Source: Blautia schinkii DSM 10518 (GTDB taxonomy: Bacteria > Bacillota > Clostridia > Lachnospirales > Lachnospiraceae). Taken from it: a stretch of 64,000 nucleotides of DNA. Of the stretch, positions 17,501-26,565 are shown one piece after another; within the stretch, counting starts at the first letter, position 1, and each line of letters begins with the position of its first letter. The notes below the pieces were generated by a model. The model was not told the origin of the DNA. It did no database searches and worked only from the letters and a program-made list of their open reading frames with translations. The stretch spans positions 1 to 64,000 of the forward strand of contig JNKJ01000037.1 of the NCBI GenBank assembly GCA_000702025.1, given 5' to 3'. A program made the translations under genes and the position numbers.

Positions 17501-20096
17501 CTCCAATGTACAGGCTTCCGTCTACCCCATTAGGGCAGGGCTGCATTTCGTTGTTTAGAACATAAAATGTTTGATTGGACATTGGATATCCATATGGAAT
17601 GCTTTTTGTAAATACTGCTTTTTTAGAAATATCGTAACTGATTGACCAGATTGCTGCTTCCGTGGCTCCACCAAGGCTGATCACACGGCAATCGCCAAAC
17701 AGATCGTAAATCCTATGCGGCAGGGTTACGGGAATCCAGTCACCAGAAAGTAATAACAGCCTCACCTGATAATCCACGCTGACATTTGCGGATTCAAGAT
17801 AGGAAACAATCATCTGATGCAAAGCAGGAACCGCATTTATTACAGAAATCCCATGTCTGATTATTAATTCCGACAAATATTTGGGATTCCTAATTTTATC
17901 TGTACTGGGTAATACTAATGTTCCTCCTGCTGAAAAACAGCCAAATAAATCATATACAGAAAGGTCAAATGATAAATTTGACAACCCCAGGAATACATCC
18001 CTCTCACCAACTGCATATGTTTCATTAACATCCGCAATTGTATTTGATGTTGCACGATGAGTCATGATAACCCCTTTGGGTTCACCGGTTGTTCCAGATG
18101 TAAATATAATATAAGCCGGCCTGTCATAATCTATTTTATTAATAGGCAGCGATTCTGTCGGTTCCGGTTTCAGGCTGTGAATATCTACAACATTGCAGTA
18201 TTGTTCTAATTCCTCATTCCCTGCTTCTGCAAAAAGCAGTTTAATATCTGCACTTTTTATAATTTTCTCTTTGCGTTTATCAGGCTGCTGCACATCTATT
18301 GGCACATAAGTCGCTCCTGAAATAAGGGCAGCCAGTACCGCAGCTACCTGCCATACATGTTTTTTGGTATCAATTCCTATCTTATCGCCGTCCTGGGTTC
18401 CTGCCTTGCCCAAAATACGCAGTACAGTATTCACATATCCCCCAAGTGAACGATATGTATATTCTCCCTCATCAGTTATTAATGCCGTTTTATCAGGGTA
18501 AAGGTTAAAAGATTTCAGGAATCCATCTTCAAGCATTGCCGGCATAATATTTTTAAAAGTATTATTTACATCACCTCTTATTTCAAGGGTTTCCTTCATA
18601 AGGCTGACCGGGTATTTTTCCTTAAGAACTTCACTATTTTTATCGGCTATAGATTGAAGCAACAAAGCAAAACTTCCAAACATTTCTTCTATTATATAGT
18701 CCTCAAATACACCATTTCGCACATCCCAGTTAATAGTGGCACCACCGTTTTCTTCTGCGGCCTGGCAGTCTATATACACCTGCGGAGTCTGACTCAGTTT
18801 ATATACAATTCTGTTTTTTACAGTTGTATCATCCTTTGAACTAACCCCCAAAGTACTTGTGAACACAACCGGCATAATTACATTTTTCTTGCGTTCTTTC
18901 GTTAGACGTCTTATTATTTCTACTCCGGACACATCTTTATGTTCTAAATCAGACCAGAGATCCATTTGCAGTTTTTTCACTCTTTCCAGAAAGGTTTCAC
19001 TATACTCTATATCAATGGCAGTAATATTGACATCTGTGAAATCACCAACCACTTTATATATATCTTCAGCCACTTCCGGTCTGTTGAGCAGTGTAGTGTT
19101 AATACAGAACTTTTTGTCACCAGACCAAACTGCTATTACCTCTGCCAGTGCGGCCATAACAAACACAGATGGCGTAATATTATACGATTTTGCCAATTCA
19201 GCAAAAGCATTCCATTGTTTATCATTCAAGAACACCTTCTTCTGAAGGAAGCTCACTTCCTGATTGTCCTCCATCCCTATAACAGGAAGGTTAGGTGCAT
19301 CTCCCATCATTGATATTTTCTTATTCCAATAAACTTCCGCTTCCTGCCTTGATTTGCTATTAAATGTTTTCCGCTTCTCCTGATATAAAACAATATCTCT
19401 GTAAGACGTAGTCGGTATAATGATTTCATGAGGATTCTCATAAAACTTTTCAAGATCATTCAGCATTATATTCATACTTGCAAAGTCAGAAATAAGCATG
19501 TCTAACGAAAAATAGATTATGCTTTTGTCTTTCTCAATACTCAAGGCCAAATCACACATGGGCCACGTTCCAAGCTGATACTGCTTCGTAGATAACTCAG
19601 TCCTCAGTTCTTCCTTATCAGCGCTAATATCTTTATCCCGTCCGTCAAGTACTATGATTCCCACTGAAGGCACTGCCTCCTGGACAATCTGATAACCGGA
19701 AGCCGATACAATTGCCCGCAGCATATCATGCTTCTGTATCACTTTATTCCATGCAACCTCCAGCTGACCAGGATCAAGTAATCTATTGACTTCAATTTCT
19801 ATGTAACCGTGGCAACCAATTCCACCCAATTCATATAAACGATTTCTTCCCATAACATAGGAATTTTGTATGTCGGTCAGTGGGAATTTTTCATATCTCC
19901 GTTTTGTATCACTGGTGAACACTAAGTTATTATGTGCTTTTAAATAATCCAGCACTACTGACTTATACTGACTCAACTTATTTTTATTTTCCTCTGTCAT
20001 TGCCCCCTTCGGAGCTTTGAACTTGATGGAATCACCTTCACACCAAATTACAATTTCTTTTTCTGCCAGCTCATTAATGTACTTTTGGATATCCAT
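14562..20096 (-). CDS. NRPS 2: docking-Cy-A(Cys)-MT-PCP-TE, PchF-like
   Basis: 1844 residues. A TubC-type docking domain (about 1-60, CEGDSIKFKAPKGAM) is followed by a cyclization domain (FPLTDIQNSYVMGR near 70; DxxxxDxxS as DMLISDFAS near 199), an adenylation domain (TSGTTGEPKG near 665), a methyltransferase inserted after motif A8 (EVGAGVGGTS near 1178), motif A10 (SANRKVD near 1395), a carrier domain (GGDSL, Ser1455) and a thioesterase. The specificity code reads D-L-Y-N-L-S-L-I-W, the cysteine code. Domain order equals PchF, which adds and N-methylates the second thiazolidine of pyochelin. The thioesterase elbow is GHCVGG, Cys1603 in place of Ser. Start at 20096 has AAGGAG eight bases upstream. 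It follows NRPS 1 by 22 bases. Confidence 0.9.
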   Translation of the reverse strand: MDIQKYINELAEKEIVIWCEGDSIKFKAPKGAMTEENKNKLSQYKSVVLDYLKAHNNLVFTSDTKRRYEKFPLTDIQNSYVMGRNRLYELGGIGCHGYIEIEVNRLLDPGQLEVAWNKVIQKHDMLRAIVSASGYQIVQEAVPSVGIIVLDGRDKDISADKEELRTELSTKQYQLGTWPMCDLALSIEKDKSIIYFSLDMLISDFASMNIMLNDLEKFYENPHEIIIPTTSYRDIVLYQEKRKTFNSKSRQEAEVYWNKKISMMGDAPNLPVIGMEDNQEVSFLQKKVFLNDKQWNAFAELAKSYNITPSVFVMAALAEVIAVWSGDKKFCINTTLLNRPEVAEDIYKVVGDFTDVNITAIDIEYSETFLERVKKLQMDLWSDLEHKDVSGVEIIRRLTKERKKNVIMPVVFTSTLGVSSKDDTTVKNRIVYKLSQTPQVYIDCQAAEENGGATINWDVRNGVFEDYIIEEMFGSFALLLQSIADKNSEVLKEKYPVSLMKETLEIRGDVNNTFKNIMPAMLEDGFLKSFNLYPDKTALITDEGEYTYRSLGGYVNTVLRILGKAGTQDGDKIGIDTKKHVWQVAAVLAALISGATYVPIDVQQPDKRKEKIIKSADIKLLFAEAGNEELEQYCNVVDIHSLKPEPTESLPINKIDYDRPAYIIFTSGTTGEPKGVIMTHRATSNTIADVNETYAVGERDVFLGLSNLSFDLSVYDLFGCFSAGGTLVLPSTDKIRNPKYLSELIIRHGISVINAVPALHQMIVSYLESANVSVDYQVRLLLLSGDWIPVTLPHRIYDLFGDCRVISLGGATEAAIWSISYDISKKAVFTKSIPYGYPMSNQTFYVLNNEMQPCPNGVDGSLYIGGIGLSSGYLKDEQLNREKYPALPWSGERIYRTGDKGCYLPDGVIIFKGREDGDNQVKIHGHRVELAEISSVLNEHPLIERAVALALGESPEDLHIDAVISPVRKKTVASPALDDKEEYLLKSIKQYYEEQMDQDLLEKWIKKSEEVVSADIYNTFRKRGIFLDKSKAFNFEQIVEMMSIPEKLHKLTKRWLQVLVNEGIITCEANAYKASEISTDLGSEKLWKEFFEIEDDFQYSKEFVDYLKESSDLLPELIQGKEDPLNILFPKGDTDPALAAYHDNKVNGMLNNIATKEIRYLCEKKNKKSPEKPFRILEVGAGVGGTSLDVIPELEGCNVEYYFTDLSVFFLNKAQENFGKYNWVKYGIFNINEDFVSQGYEAFSFDVILCANVLHNSRNINSVMKNLKGLLSEDASIIILEETRTSYLLLTSMEFKDGLTGFTDERSEHDQTFFTRKQWEDIFKRHDGQLLYEFPDKGSKLDLAGQTIYVVRFAGEYEQLEKETVRGYLESTVSPYMVPNQILILPDMPLSANRKVDTRKIKEYFKNWDHKENIKKKDELPQTDLEQRIAEIWCKELGLTSVGRNDDFYLVGGDSLLIAQIIGKMMENISEASGWEWSNLLTEMMKAPTIKQIAESLVNHQNDKGNLEDPSLMILKNSSLNNEDSVAKVFFHAGAGTLTPYTDLLFRIKEDSKDSESIIGFVFGNDAEYISMETSQTFRLLGRKYGEILEKMGYRNYILVGHCVGGLIALETAQYLRNKEISVSDVTLISTGIPKQKENTILADASDEIFRNALHSSLDNELLLERIFARVIGADAYKAGYQVSDERLQQYIEYISRCGSGEITVKALCETGGEYEDVAEEFRRLASYTISERLNALYRTIERPNGELMEHQLKMLNVLFRIFSQNFRCVSSYIPELYYGNIRIFCCEILGSHFYPGFFEEDFETWKPYIKGNLKYNTIAGQHFDCIIGDNLEKNISKILDFNY

Positions 20097-20118
20097 AATT
20101 TTTTCTCCTTGTCTGCAG

Positions 20119-23100
20119 CTAAATGGTATCAATTGTCAACTCTGCACCCTGATTAATCATTTGTATCTGACTTGCCAGTTCTCTAATCGTAGGGGCATTC
20201 ACTAATATTGCTGTCCCAAGATCTCCATTGACTAAATGTGACTTTTTAATTTTATTAATCAGCATAATCGCCTTTAAACTATCACCTCCGGCTTTAAAAA
20301 AGCTGATATCTCTTGAATACTTTGTGGAACCGAGTACTTCTATCCATATCCGCTCTAATTCTTCTTCTATAGCTCCCTGCGGTTTTTCGTAACCGGCCAC
20401 AGCCTGACGTTCTTTAAAAAACAATTCTGCTACCGTTTTACGGTCAACTTTCCCATTTGCACTCAACGGTATAGACTTTCCATATTGATATTCAGACGGA
20501 ACCATATAGAGAGGAAGATAGGAACTAATCGACTGATTTATGGTTTCGTCCTGAATCAACTCACTATCTGGGTCGTTTTTAACAATAAACGCACAAAGTT
20601 TTTGACTTCCGCCTTCCGAAACGATACATGCAACAGAACTCTTAATACCTTCCGCCCTGTTGATTGCTGCTTCAATCTCTCCCAGTTCAATTCGATACCC
20701 TCTGAATTTTACCTGTGTATCTTTTCTTCCCAGGAATTCAATTGTTCCATCATTCCAAAACCTTCCCATATCACCGGTTTTATACCATCTTATGTTTTTA
20801 AATGATACAAACTTATTATTTGTAGTGGTTTCATCACCGACATAACCCTTTGCCACTCCAATTCCGCCAATCCATAATTCTCCCGGCACCCAATCAGGGC
20901 AGTCTCTTCCCCTCTGGTCAACGACCCTGTACAGCTGTCCGTTCAGGGGAGCTCCATATGGAATTGATACCCACTCTTTAGGAACAGGCAGCTTCACCCG
21001 ATAATAATTAGACCATATAGAACCTTCAGTTGCTCCACCAAGAGCTGTCAATTCAGAATTTGGAGCAACATCTGCTAATTTTGCCGGCAGGTCCGTACCA
21101 ATCCAGTCCCCGGACAACAATACGGTTTTAAGGGATTGCAATTTCATCTCCTCAGCCTGTGCCTGTTCCAGAAGCATCCGTAATAGAAAAGGCACTGAAT
21201 TCCAACAGGTTATATGGTATCTGGTGACTAAATCCAACCATTGGGCAGCATCTGTTTTACTCGCTTCGTCCAGCAAGACTATAGTCCCGCCCGTTCCAAG
21301 AATTCCAAATATATCATAAACCGATAAATCAAATTCCAAGGAAGACACTGCCAATAAACTATCTTTTTCGCTAATGCCACATTTCTTGTTCACATCACAA
21401 ATTGTATTCATGGCTGAAAAATGGGAAATCTCCACGCCTTTGGGTTCCCCAGTAGTTCCAGAGGTGAAAATAACATAAGCACTGCTGGAAGGATTTACTG
21501 GTTCATTGGCAGATATCTCCTCCCGCTTCGCCCGGTCATTTACATCAATGATATTCACTCTGTTTAACTTTAAATGACCACCGTGAGATACCATATATCT
21601 TATATCAGCGCGTTTCACGATCTTTTCGATACGCTTATCCGGCTGGTTCATTCCAATCGGCACATAACATGCACCCAGCAGCAATATTGATAGTACTGAT
21701 ATTATCTGTTCTGCTCCCCTGGGCAATCGCACAGCCACCTTATCGCCAGGCCCTACACCTTCCAGCTGTAATAAACGTGCTAATTTCTTCGCTTCTTTGC
21801 ACAGCTCATAATAAGTCAAGGTTCTGCCGGCACCTTCTATGACAGCCGTTTTGCTGCTACGGTCTGTTGCATTTCTAAAAACAAGTTCATGCAGACATAG
21901 ATCCTGCTTTGCCCCAATTGTATTTATGCCTGAATATCTCTCTGCGAATTTTGTCTCTGATATTACAGGAAGTTCTTCCTCCCATTTGTCAGGGTTGGAT
22001 ATAGTCCATCTCAAACATTCTATATAGGCACTGAACATATCCTCTATAAAGCCTTTCGGGAATACATCTTCAACTGTGTCCCACGAAAGCAAAATGCCTT
22101 CCGGGAATCTCATAACCTGGAAATCTATCAAAACTTGCGGTGTCTGTGAAGAAATATATTTTAATTTGCCAAAACTCCCTGCAAACTCATCGGTAATGAT
22201 TGGTTCCATGCAGTCACAAGAAAATACGATTGGCGCCACAAGCTTTTGTGTTGGCCTTGACCTTAGTATATCTCTTATTACTTTCACTCCGGAATAAGCA
22301 GAATAGTCCAGCGATTCCAGAAAGGTTTCCTGAATTCTTTTCGCTTTAGCAATAAAACATCGTTCTTCAATGCTCTTTACCGGAAGCAAAAAGATATTGG
22401 TAAAGTCCGCCACCTCGCCCTCTGCCTCTGACGGTCTGTTAAACAGAGGTATATTCATCAGAAAGTCCGATTGATTGCTGTAACGTTCTATTATCTGTGT
22501 ATAAATGGTCAGCAGTATCATTGCAGGTGTGACCTGGTTCTTCGCGGCACTTGCCGCAAGCCTGTCCCAATCCGCTTTCTCCAGCATAATATTTCTTCTT
22601 TTAAACACAGGCTTCTTTACCGATTGATATGCTCTCTTTAATGGCAGTTCCGGCGCTTCCGGCAGTGTAGCAAAGTGTTCTTTCCAATAAGCGGCTGCCT
22701 TTCGGTAGCCGTCCTCATTTTCTTTGTGGTTCATGTGCTCTTCAAGAGAAAACGGCGATTGCGTTTTCTCAGAGGAACAATCATTGTATAATCTTTCTAA
22801 ATCCGAAAAAATAATCTTTATGCTCTTTAAATCCGCTACCAGCAAATCAATACCAAAATGCAAGATAGTTTTGTTCTTGCCTATAACTGATAAAATGAGT
22901 ACTGCCACTTCGCCTCGTTCAACAGCCAACACTTTATGACTGTACTCATTTCTTACCGCTTCCATTTTCTCTTTCTTTTCTGTTTCATCTAATTGTTGTA
23001 AGTCATATATTATGATGTTGGAATTATATGGTTTATCCTGAATAACCTGGGTTCCGCTCTCCAAAAACTTTGTCCGGAGCGATGAGTGCAGGTATTGCAC

Positions 23101-23526
23101 GTTTTCCCACGCCTTTGATAACCTCTGCCGGTCTATTTCCCCACATTCAAACTCAAAATACAGATAGCACGATATTCCTCCCATCACCTGATCCGGATTT
23201 CTGCCCACCCAATACGCATGCTGAACATCGGTAAGAGGAAATTCCATCGTTTCCGTCCGGCTCCTATCCATTTCCTTTTTACTTTCTGCGCTGACACTCT
23301 GCATTTTTATTATTTTCCACCAGTCCGCCAGATACGGTTTTTTCAGCAATTCAGAAACGCGAACATTGATACCTCTGCGTTTTAGCTCACTGGATATCAG
23401 CATTACCTTTAAGGATTCAAATCCAGCCTCGATCAAATTAATGTTTTCTATGTCTGCAGTATAAGAATACTCCCCAATCTCTGCTACAAGCCGGCACAGC
23501 TCTGAATATGTAATCTCCGATTTCAT
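20119..23526 (-). CDS. NRPS 1: carrier-Cy-A(Cys)-PCP, PchE-like
   Basis: 1135 residues. An aryl-carrier-type domain (about 1-75, IEAGFESLKV, Ser38) is followed by a cyclization domain (FPLTDVQHAYWVGR near 95; DLLVADLKS near 227), an adenylation domain (FTSGTTGEPKG near 690) and a carrier domain (FFKAGGDSLKA, Ser1083). The specificity residues read D-L-Y-N-L-S-L-I-W, matching cysteine-activating domains of HMWP2, PchE and PchF. It should condense the starter acid with Cys and cyclise it to a thiazoline. Unlike PchE (about 1440 residues) there is no epimerase-like insertion in the A domain. Its start overlaps the AMP-ligase stop by 4 bases. Confidence 0.9.
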   Translation of the reverse strand: MKSEITYSELCRLVAEIGEYSYTADIENINLIEAGFESLKVMLISSELKRRGINVRVSELLKKPYLADWWKIIKMQSVSAESKKEMDRSRTETMEFPLTDVQHAYWVGRNPDQVMGGISCYLYFEFECGEIDRQRLSKAWENVQYLHSSLRTKFLESGTQVIQDKPYNSNIIIYDLQQLDETEKKEKMEAVRNEYSHKVLAVERGEVAVLILSVIGKNKTILHFGIDLLVADLKSIKIIFSDLERLYNDCSSEKTQSPFSLEEHMNHKENEDGYRKAAAYWKEHFATLPEAPELPLKRAYQSVKKPVFKRRNIMLEKADWDRLAASAAKNQVTPAMILLTIYTQIIERYSNQSDFLMNIPLFNRPSEAEGEVADFTNIFLLPVKSIEERCFIAKAKRIQETFLESLDYSAYSGVKVIRDILRSRPTQKLVAPIVFSCDCMEPIITDEFAGSFGKLKYISSQTPQVLIDFQVMRFPEGILLSWDTVEDVFPKGFIEDMFSAYIECLRWTISNPDKWEEELPVISETKFAERYSGINTIGAKQDLCLHELVFRNATDRSSKTAVIEGAGRTLTYYELCKEAKKLARLLQLEGVGPGDKVAVRLPRGAEQIISVLSILLLGACYVPIGMNQPDKRIEKIVKRADIRYMVSHGGHLKLNRVNIIDVNDRAKREEISANEPVNPSSSAYVIFTSGTTGEPKGVEISHFSAMNTICDVNKKCGISEKDSLLAVSSLEFDLSVYDIFGILGTGGTIVLLDEASKTDAAQWLDLVTRYHITCWNSVPFLLRMLLEQAQAEEMKLQSLKTVLLSGDWIGTDLPAKLADVAPNSELTALGGATEGSIWSNYYRVKLPVPKEWVSIPYGAPLNGQLYRVVDQRGRDCPDWVPGELWIGGIGVAKGYVGDETTTNNKFVSFKNIRWYKTGDMGRFWNDGTIEFLGRKDTQVKFRGYRIELGEIEAAINRAEGIKSSVACIVSEGGSQKLCAFIVKNDPDSELIQDETINQSISSYLPLYMVPSEYQYGKSIPLSANGKVDRKTVAELFFKERQAVAGYEKPQGAIEEELERIWIEVLGSTKYSRDISFFKAGGDSLKAIMLINKIKKSHLVNGDLGTAILVNAPTIRELASQIQMINQGAELTIDTI

Positions 23527-25088
23527 ATTTTCTCCTTCCCTGCAGTGTTATTCGCAATCTCCCGCAGCTTTACCCGGTTAATCTTTTTTACCGATGTAAG
23601 AGGCCACTCTTCTATCTTCACAAGCTGGTCTGGTAGTTTATATGTTGCCAACCCCTTTTCCATAAGAAATTTTCGTATATGTGATAAATTAATTTTTTCA
23701 TCCGAAGTCATGATGAAAGCACAAATTCTTTCTCCCATTAGAAAATCCTCAACACCTACTACCACCACCTCATCAATGTTCGGATGTTCACTTATAAATA
23801 TTTCAATTTCTCTCGGTTCTATTTTCTCACCAGACCTATTTATTTGGTCCGTGATCCTTCCCTGTACCTGATATCCATATGTGGAATCCCATCTCACTTT
23901 ATCGCCTGTTCTATAAAATCCGTCCGAGGTGAACTTATCTTTCATACTGACTTCCTGGTTATAATAACTTTGAATGGTAAACGGTCCACGAATTATCAAT
24001 TCTCCTTCTTCACCATTCAGTACGTCCATGCCACTCTCATCAATAATCCGGATTTCCTCATAGCCAGACACCGAATAATGGTAGCCTACCGCATCGCCAA
24101 GATTACTGCGATTATAAATACTATACAGGGCCAGTCCTTCCGTTGCTCCATAAAGCGGTAAGACCTCACATTCCACCTTTTCAATTAATTTTGTAACAAG
24201 GCTCTCATCAACCAAGGAACCTCCAATAATGATTTTCCTGACGCTGCTCAAATCATATCCACACTCTTGATTCAGATACTGATTCCAGATTCGCGCCAGT
24301 GTTGGAACTAAGGCTGTAATTGTAATATTTTCTTTTTCAACTTGTGCAAAAATATCATCGCAGTCCAGGTTACTGCATAAAACAGCTTTTCCCCCTGCGA
24401 AAAACACATTTAGAATCCCGGGCGAATACAGCCCAACCTTATGTGCTATCGGCAGACAAGCTAAATAACTGTCAGAGGACGTAAACTGGAATTTCTGATT
24501 ATATCCATAAATATGCCAATAAATCATTCTATGAGTGATTGGCACTAATTTAGGAATTCCGGTTGTTCCGCTTGACAACATAAGGAGGGCTATGCTGTCA
24601 AGCTCCTTGTTTTCTTCGATGATATTTTCGGCGTCTTCTTTCAATCCTTCGGCTATGTCCTTGACTGCGATTTTACAAATCTGTCTGCTTGCACGCCCCT
24701 TGTGAATCCTTAATGATACTTCGTCCTTATCATAGAAAACCAATGTTGAGGCATCCGTCTTATCAAAAATGCCCTTTAACTCATTCTCACCAAATAAAGA
24801 GTTTGTAACAATTGGGATTGAACCTATTTTAATTAACCCCAGCAAACCAAATACAAACTCTTTTACATTCGGTATTCGCAAAACAACCAGTTCACCCTTG
24901 CTTATCCCGCGCCTTTTGAAATAGCAGCCATACTGGTTGATTTTCTTTTCCAGTTCTCCATAGGTAATACGATTTATGCCCTCCACAATAGCGGTCTTAT
25001 TTCTATTTGCTTTAAACGTTTCTCCCAGCCAGATATCTATCGTTTTCTCCTGTACCGGTCGCAATTTCTTCCCATAGTTCATTCTCAT
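23523..25088 (-). CDS. Starter-acid AMP ligase, DhbE/PchD family, atypical pocket
   Basis: 521 residues of the stand-alone aryl-acid adenylate-forming family (EntE, DhbE, YbtE, PchD): LSSGTTGIPKL (A3), PLYGATEGLALY (A5), FYRTGDKV (A7), RSGEKIEPREIE (A8), and the C-terminal Lys in VKKINRVKL. It should load an acid on the carrier domain of NRPS 1. In DhbE-type enzymes the motif AHNYPLSSPG gives Asn235, which binds the 2-hydroxyl of the substrate, and Tyr/Phe236. Here it is AHKVGLYSPG (Lys217, Val218). The substrate is therefore uncertain; salicylate and DHB look unlikely. The start overlaps the PPTase end by 77 bases; ATG at 25082 is an alternative. Confidence 0.85.
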   Translation of the reverse strand: MRMNYGKKLRPVQEKTIDIWLGETFKANRNKTAIVEGINRITYGELEKKINQYGCYFKRRGISKGELVVLRIPNVKEFVFGLLGLIKIGSIPIVTNSLFGENELKGIFDKTDASTLVFYDKDEVSLRIHKGRASRQICKIAVKDIAEGLKEDAENIIEENKELDSIALLMLSSGTTGIPKLVPITHRMIYWHIYGYNQKFQFTSSDSYLACLPIAHKVGLYSPGILNVFFAGGKAVLCSNLDCDDIFAQVEKENITITALVPTLARIWNQYLNQECGYDLSSVRKIIIGGSLVDESLVTKLIEKVECEVLPLYGATEGLALYSIYNRSNLGDAVGYHYSVSGYEEIRIIDESGMDVLNGEEGELIIRGPFTIQSYYNQEVSMKDKFTSDGFYRTGDKVRWDSTYGYQVQGRITDQINRSGEKIEPREIEIFISEHPNIDEVVVVGVEDFLMGERICAFIMTSDEKINLSHIRKFLMEKGLATYKLPDQLVKIEEWPLTSVKKINRVKLREIANNTAGKEKI

Positions 25089-25779
25089 TCCTCATTCCAT
25101 ATGCCAAACATGCTTTATGGCATTTATCTACAGCAATTTGACAAATCCGCCAAATCTGATCTCCGTAGCTTTCACTGCTGGTTCCGCCGATTTTTACAGA
25201 AAAAGAGGCGAAATCTTTATAAAGTCCATAGCCGATTGCCTTCACATAGGCTTCTTTCGCTGTCCAAGATTCAAAAAAGGACTCAATATTATTTTGCCTG
25301 ATTACAGTTGCTGTTTCTTCTGGTGAAAAATAATTTTCTGCAAGCCTTTGATATTCCTGTATTTGTTTTATTGCCTGCACATCTACGCCAACCTGAACAT
25401 TACGTCCAAAGGCAAGCATTACAATCTCTCCCGAGTGAGATAGGTTGTAATTTATAGATAAACGTTTTCCAGAACAGCACAGATATGGTTTCCCAAAACG
25501 TCCTCTCTCAATTTGTATATCTTTTATATCTTTGCCAAGATAAGATGAAGAAATCTTTTTTACAGCGATTCGCCCTATTGCACCTCTCATTATGTCTTCA
25601 TACTTTACATATGATGTATATTGCTTTATCTCTTCTTCATTCAAGATTCCCCAATTCTCTTTTATCCAACCTGTCATGCTTCTCCACCGCAGAATCCAAA
25701 CCTGTATTTCTTCTGGAGGAAGATTATTCATAAAGCAATGCCGTGAAGTGAATGTAGGACGAATCACTTTAATTTTCAC
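25012..25779 (-). CDS. Sfp-type 4'-phosphopantetheinyl transferase
   Basis: 255 residues with the Sfp motifs: YNLSHSGE (about 115), VGVDVQ and FFESWTAKEAYVKAIGYGL, which contain the Mg2+- and CoA-binding acidic residues and the Lys. It converts the carrier domains of NRPS 1 and 2 from apo to holo form. GTG start at 25779 has GAGGAG ten bases upstream and overlaps the thioesterase end by 11 bases; ATG at 25731 is an alternative. The last 25 residues overlap the AMP-ligase start and are probably dispensable. Equivalent to YbtD in the yersiniabactin system, but encoded within the operon. Confidence 0.9.
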   Translation of the reverse strand: MKIKVIRPTFTSRHCFMNNLPPEEIQVWILRWRSMTGWIKENWGILNEEEIKQYTSYVKYEDIMRGAIGRIAVKKISSSYLGKDIKDIQIERGRFGKPYLCCSGKRLSINYNLSHSGEIVMLAFGRNVQVGVDVQAIKQIQEYQRLAENYFSPEETATVIRQNNIESFFESWTAKEAYVKAIGYGLYKDFASFSVKIGGTSSESYGDQIWRICQIAVDKCHKACLAYGMRNENELWEEIATGTGENDRYLAGRNV

Positions 25780-26521
25780 GATTGATAAGCTCCTCAGTTT
25801 TTTGATGAATTAACTTTAATACATTTTCCTCATCTTCTTTTATAAAGAAATGCCCGCCTCTGAAAAGGTAATACTGAAATTCGCTCTGCGTGTATTCTGA
25901 CCATCTCTTTATATCAGTCAGGGTTGCTTCCCCATCCTCATTCCCGCCAATTGCCAAAACAGGACATATTAATTTTGATGGGGCATCCGGATAATAGCTT
26001 TCATCCAGAATAAAATCCGATCTGATTATCGGCATATAAAAGTTCAACAGTCTTTTATCCATTTTTATTTCTTCCGGAATACCGTCATATCGTTCCAGGC
26101 CAATCAAAAACTCCTGTTCTGTCAAATGAGATATCGGCTGTGGTTCCGGAATATGGGGAACTCTGCTTCCGGAGAAAATCGCCAACTTTGCTACCCTTTT
26201 GTTGTTCTCAAGCATTTTTTCAACTTCAAATGCTATTTTGCCGCCCATGCTATGGCCAAATAGGATAAAGTCATTGTCAAACCTCATAATAGCGTCCACA
26301 ACGTCTTTTACAAGTGATTGCATGTTCAAATATGGCTTCTCACCAATACGTTCTTCTCTTCCCGGTAATTGTATGGGGCAAACCGAAAGTTTCTTGTCAA
26401 AATCTTGAATCCACTTAGCATAGAAAGCGGCACCGCCTCCTGCATATGGGAAACAAAACATTATTGTATTTTGGGGGCTAATACCTTCCGAATTCTTAAT
26501 CAATTTCCCATTGTATACCAT
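25769..26521 (-). CDS. Type II thioesterase (editing), YbtT/PchC-like
   Basis: 250 residues of the GrsT/YbtT family: FCFPYAGGGAAFYAKW near the N-terminus, LPGREER, nucleophile elbow FGHSMGG near residue 90, and the C-terminal catalytic His in GGHFF. These enzymes free mis-loaded carrier domains of NRPSs. ATG at 26521 is chosen because GGAGGTGAGGTT precedes it; an earlier in-frame start at 26581 has no binding site and would overlap the EcfT gene. It keeps the normal Ser, in contrast to the Cys in the integrated thioesterase of NRPS 2. Confidence 0.9.
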   Translation of the reverse strand: MVYNGKLIKNSEGISPQNTIMFCFPYAGGGAAFYAKWIQDFDKKLSVCPIQLPGREERIGEKPYLNMQSLVKDVVDAIMRFDNDFILFGHSMGGKIAFEVEKMLENNKRVAKLAIFSGSRVPHIPEPQPISHLTEQEFLIGLERYDGIPEEIKMDKRLLNFYMPIIRSDFILDESYYPDAPSKLICPVLAIGGNEDGEATLTDIKRWSEYTQSEFQYYLFRGGHFFIKEDEENVLKLIHQKTEELINREN

Positions 26522-26565
26522 AACCTCACCTCCTGAATCAAGACTAACCCGCCACCCCCATTGAT

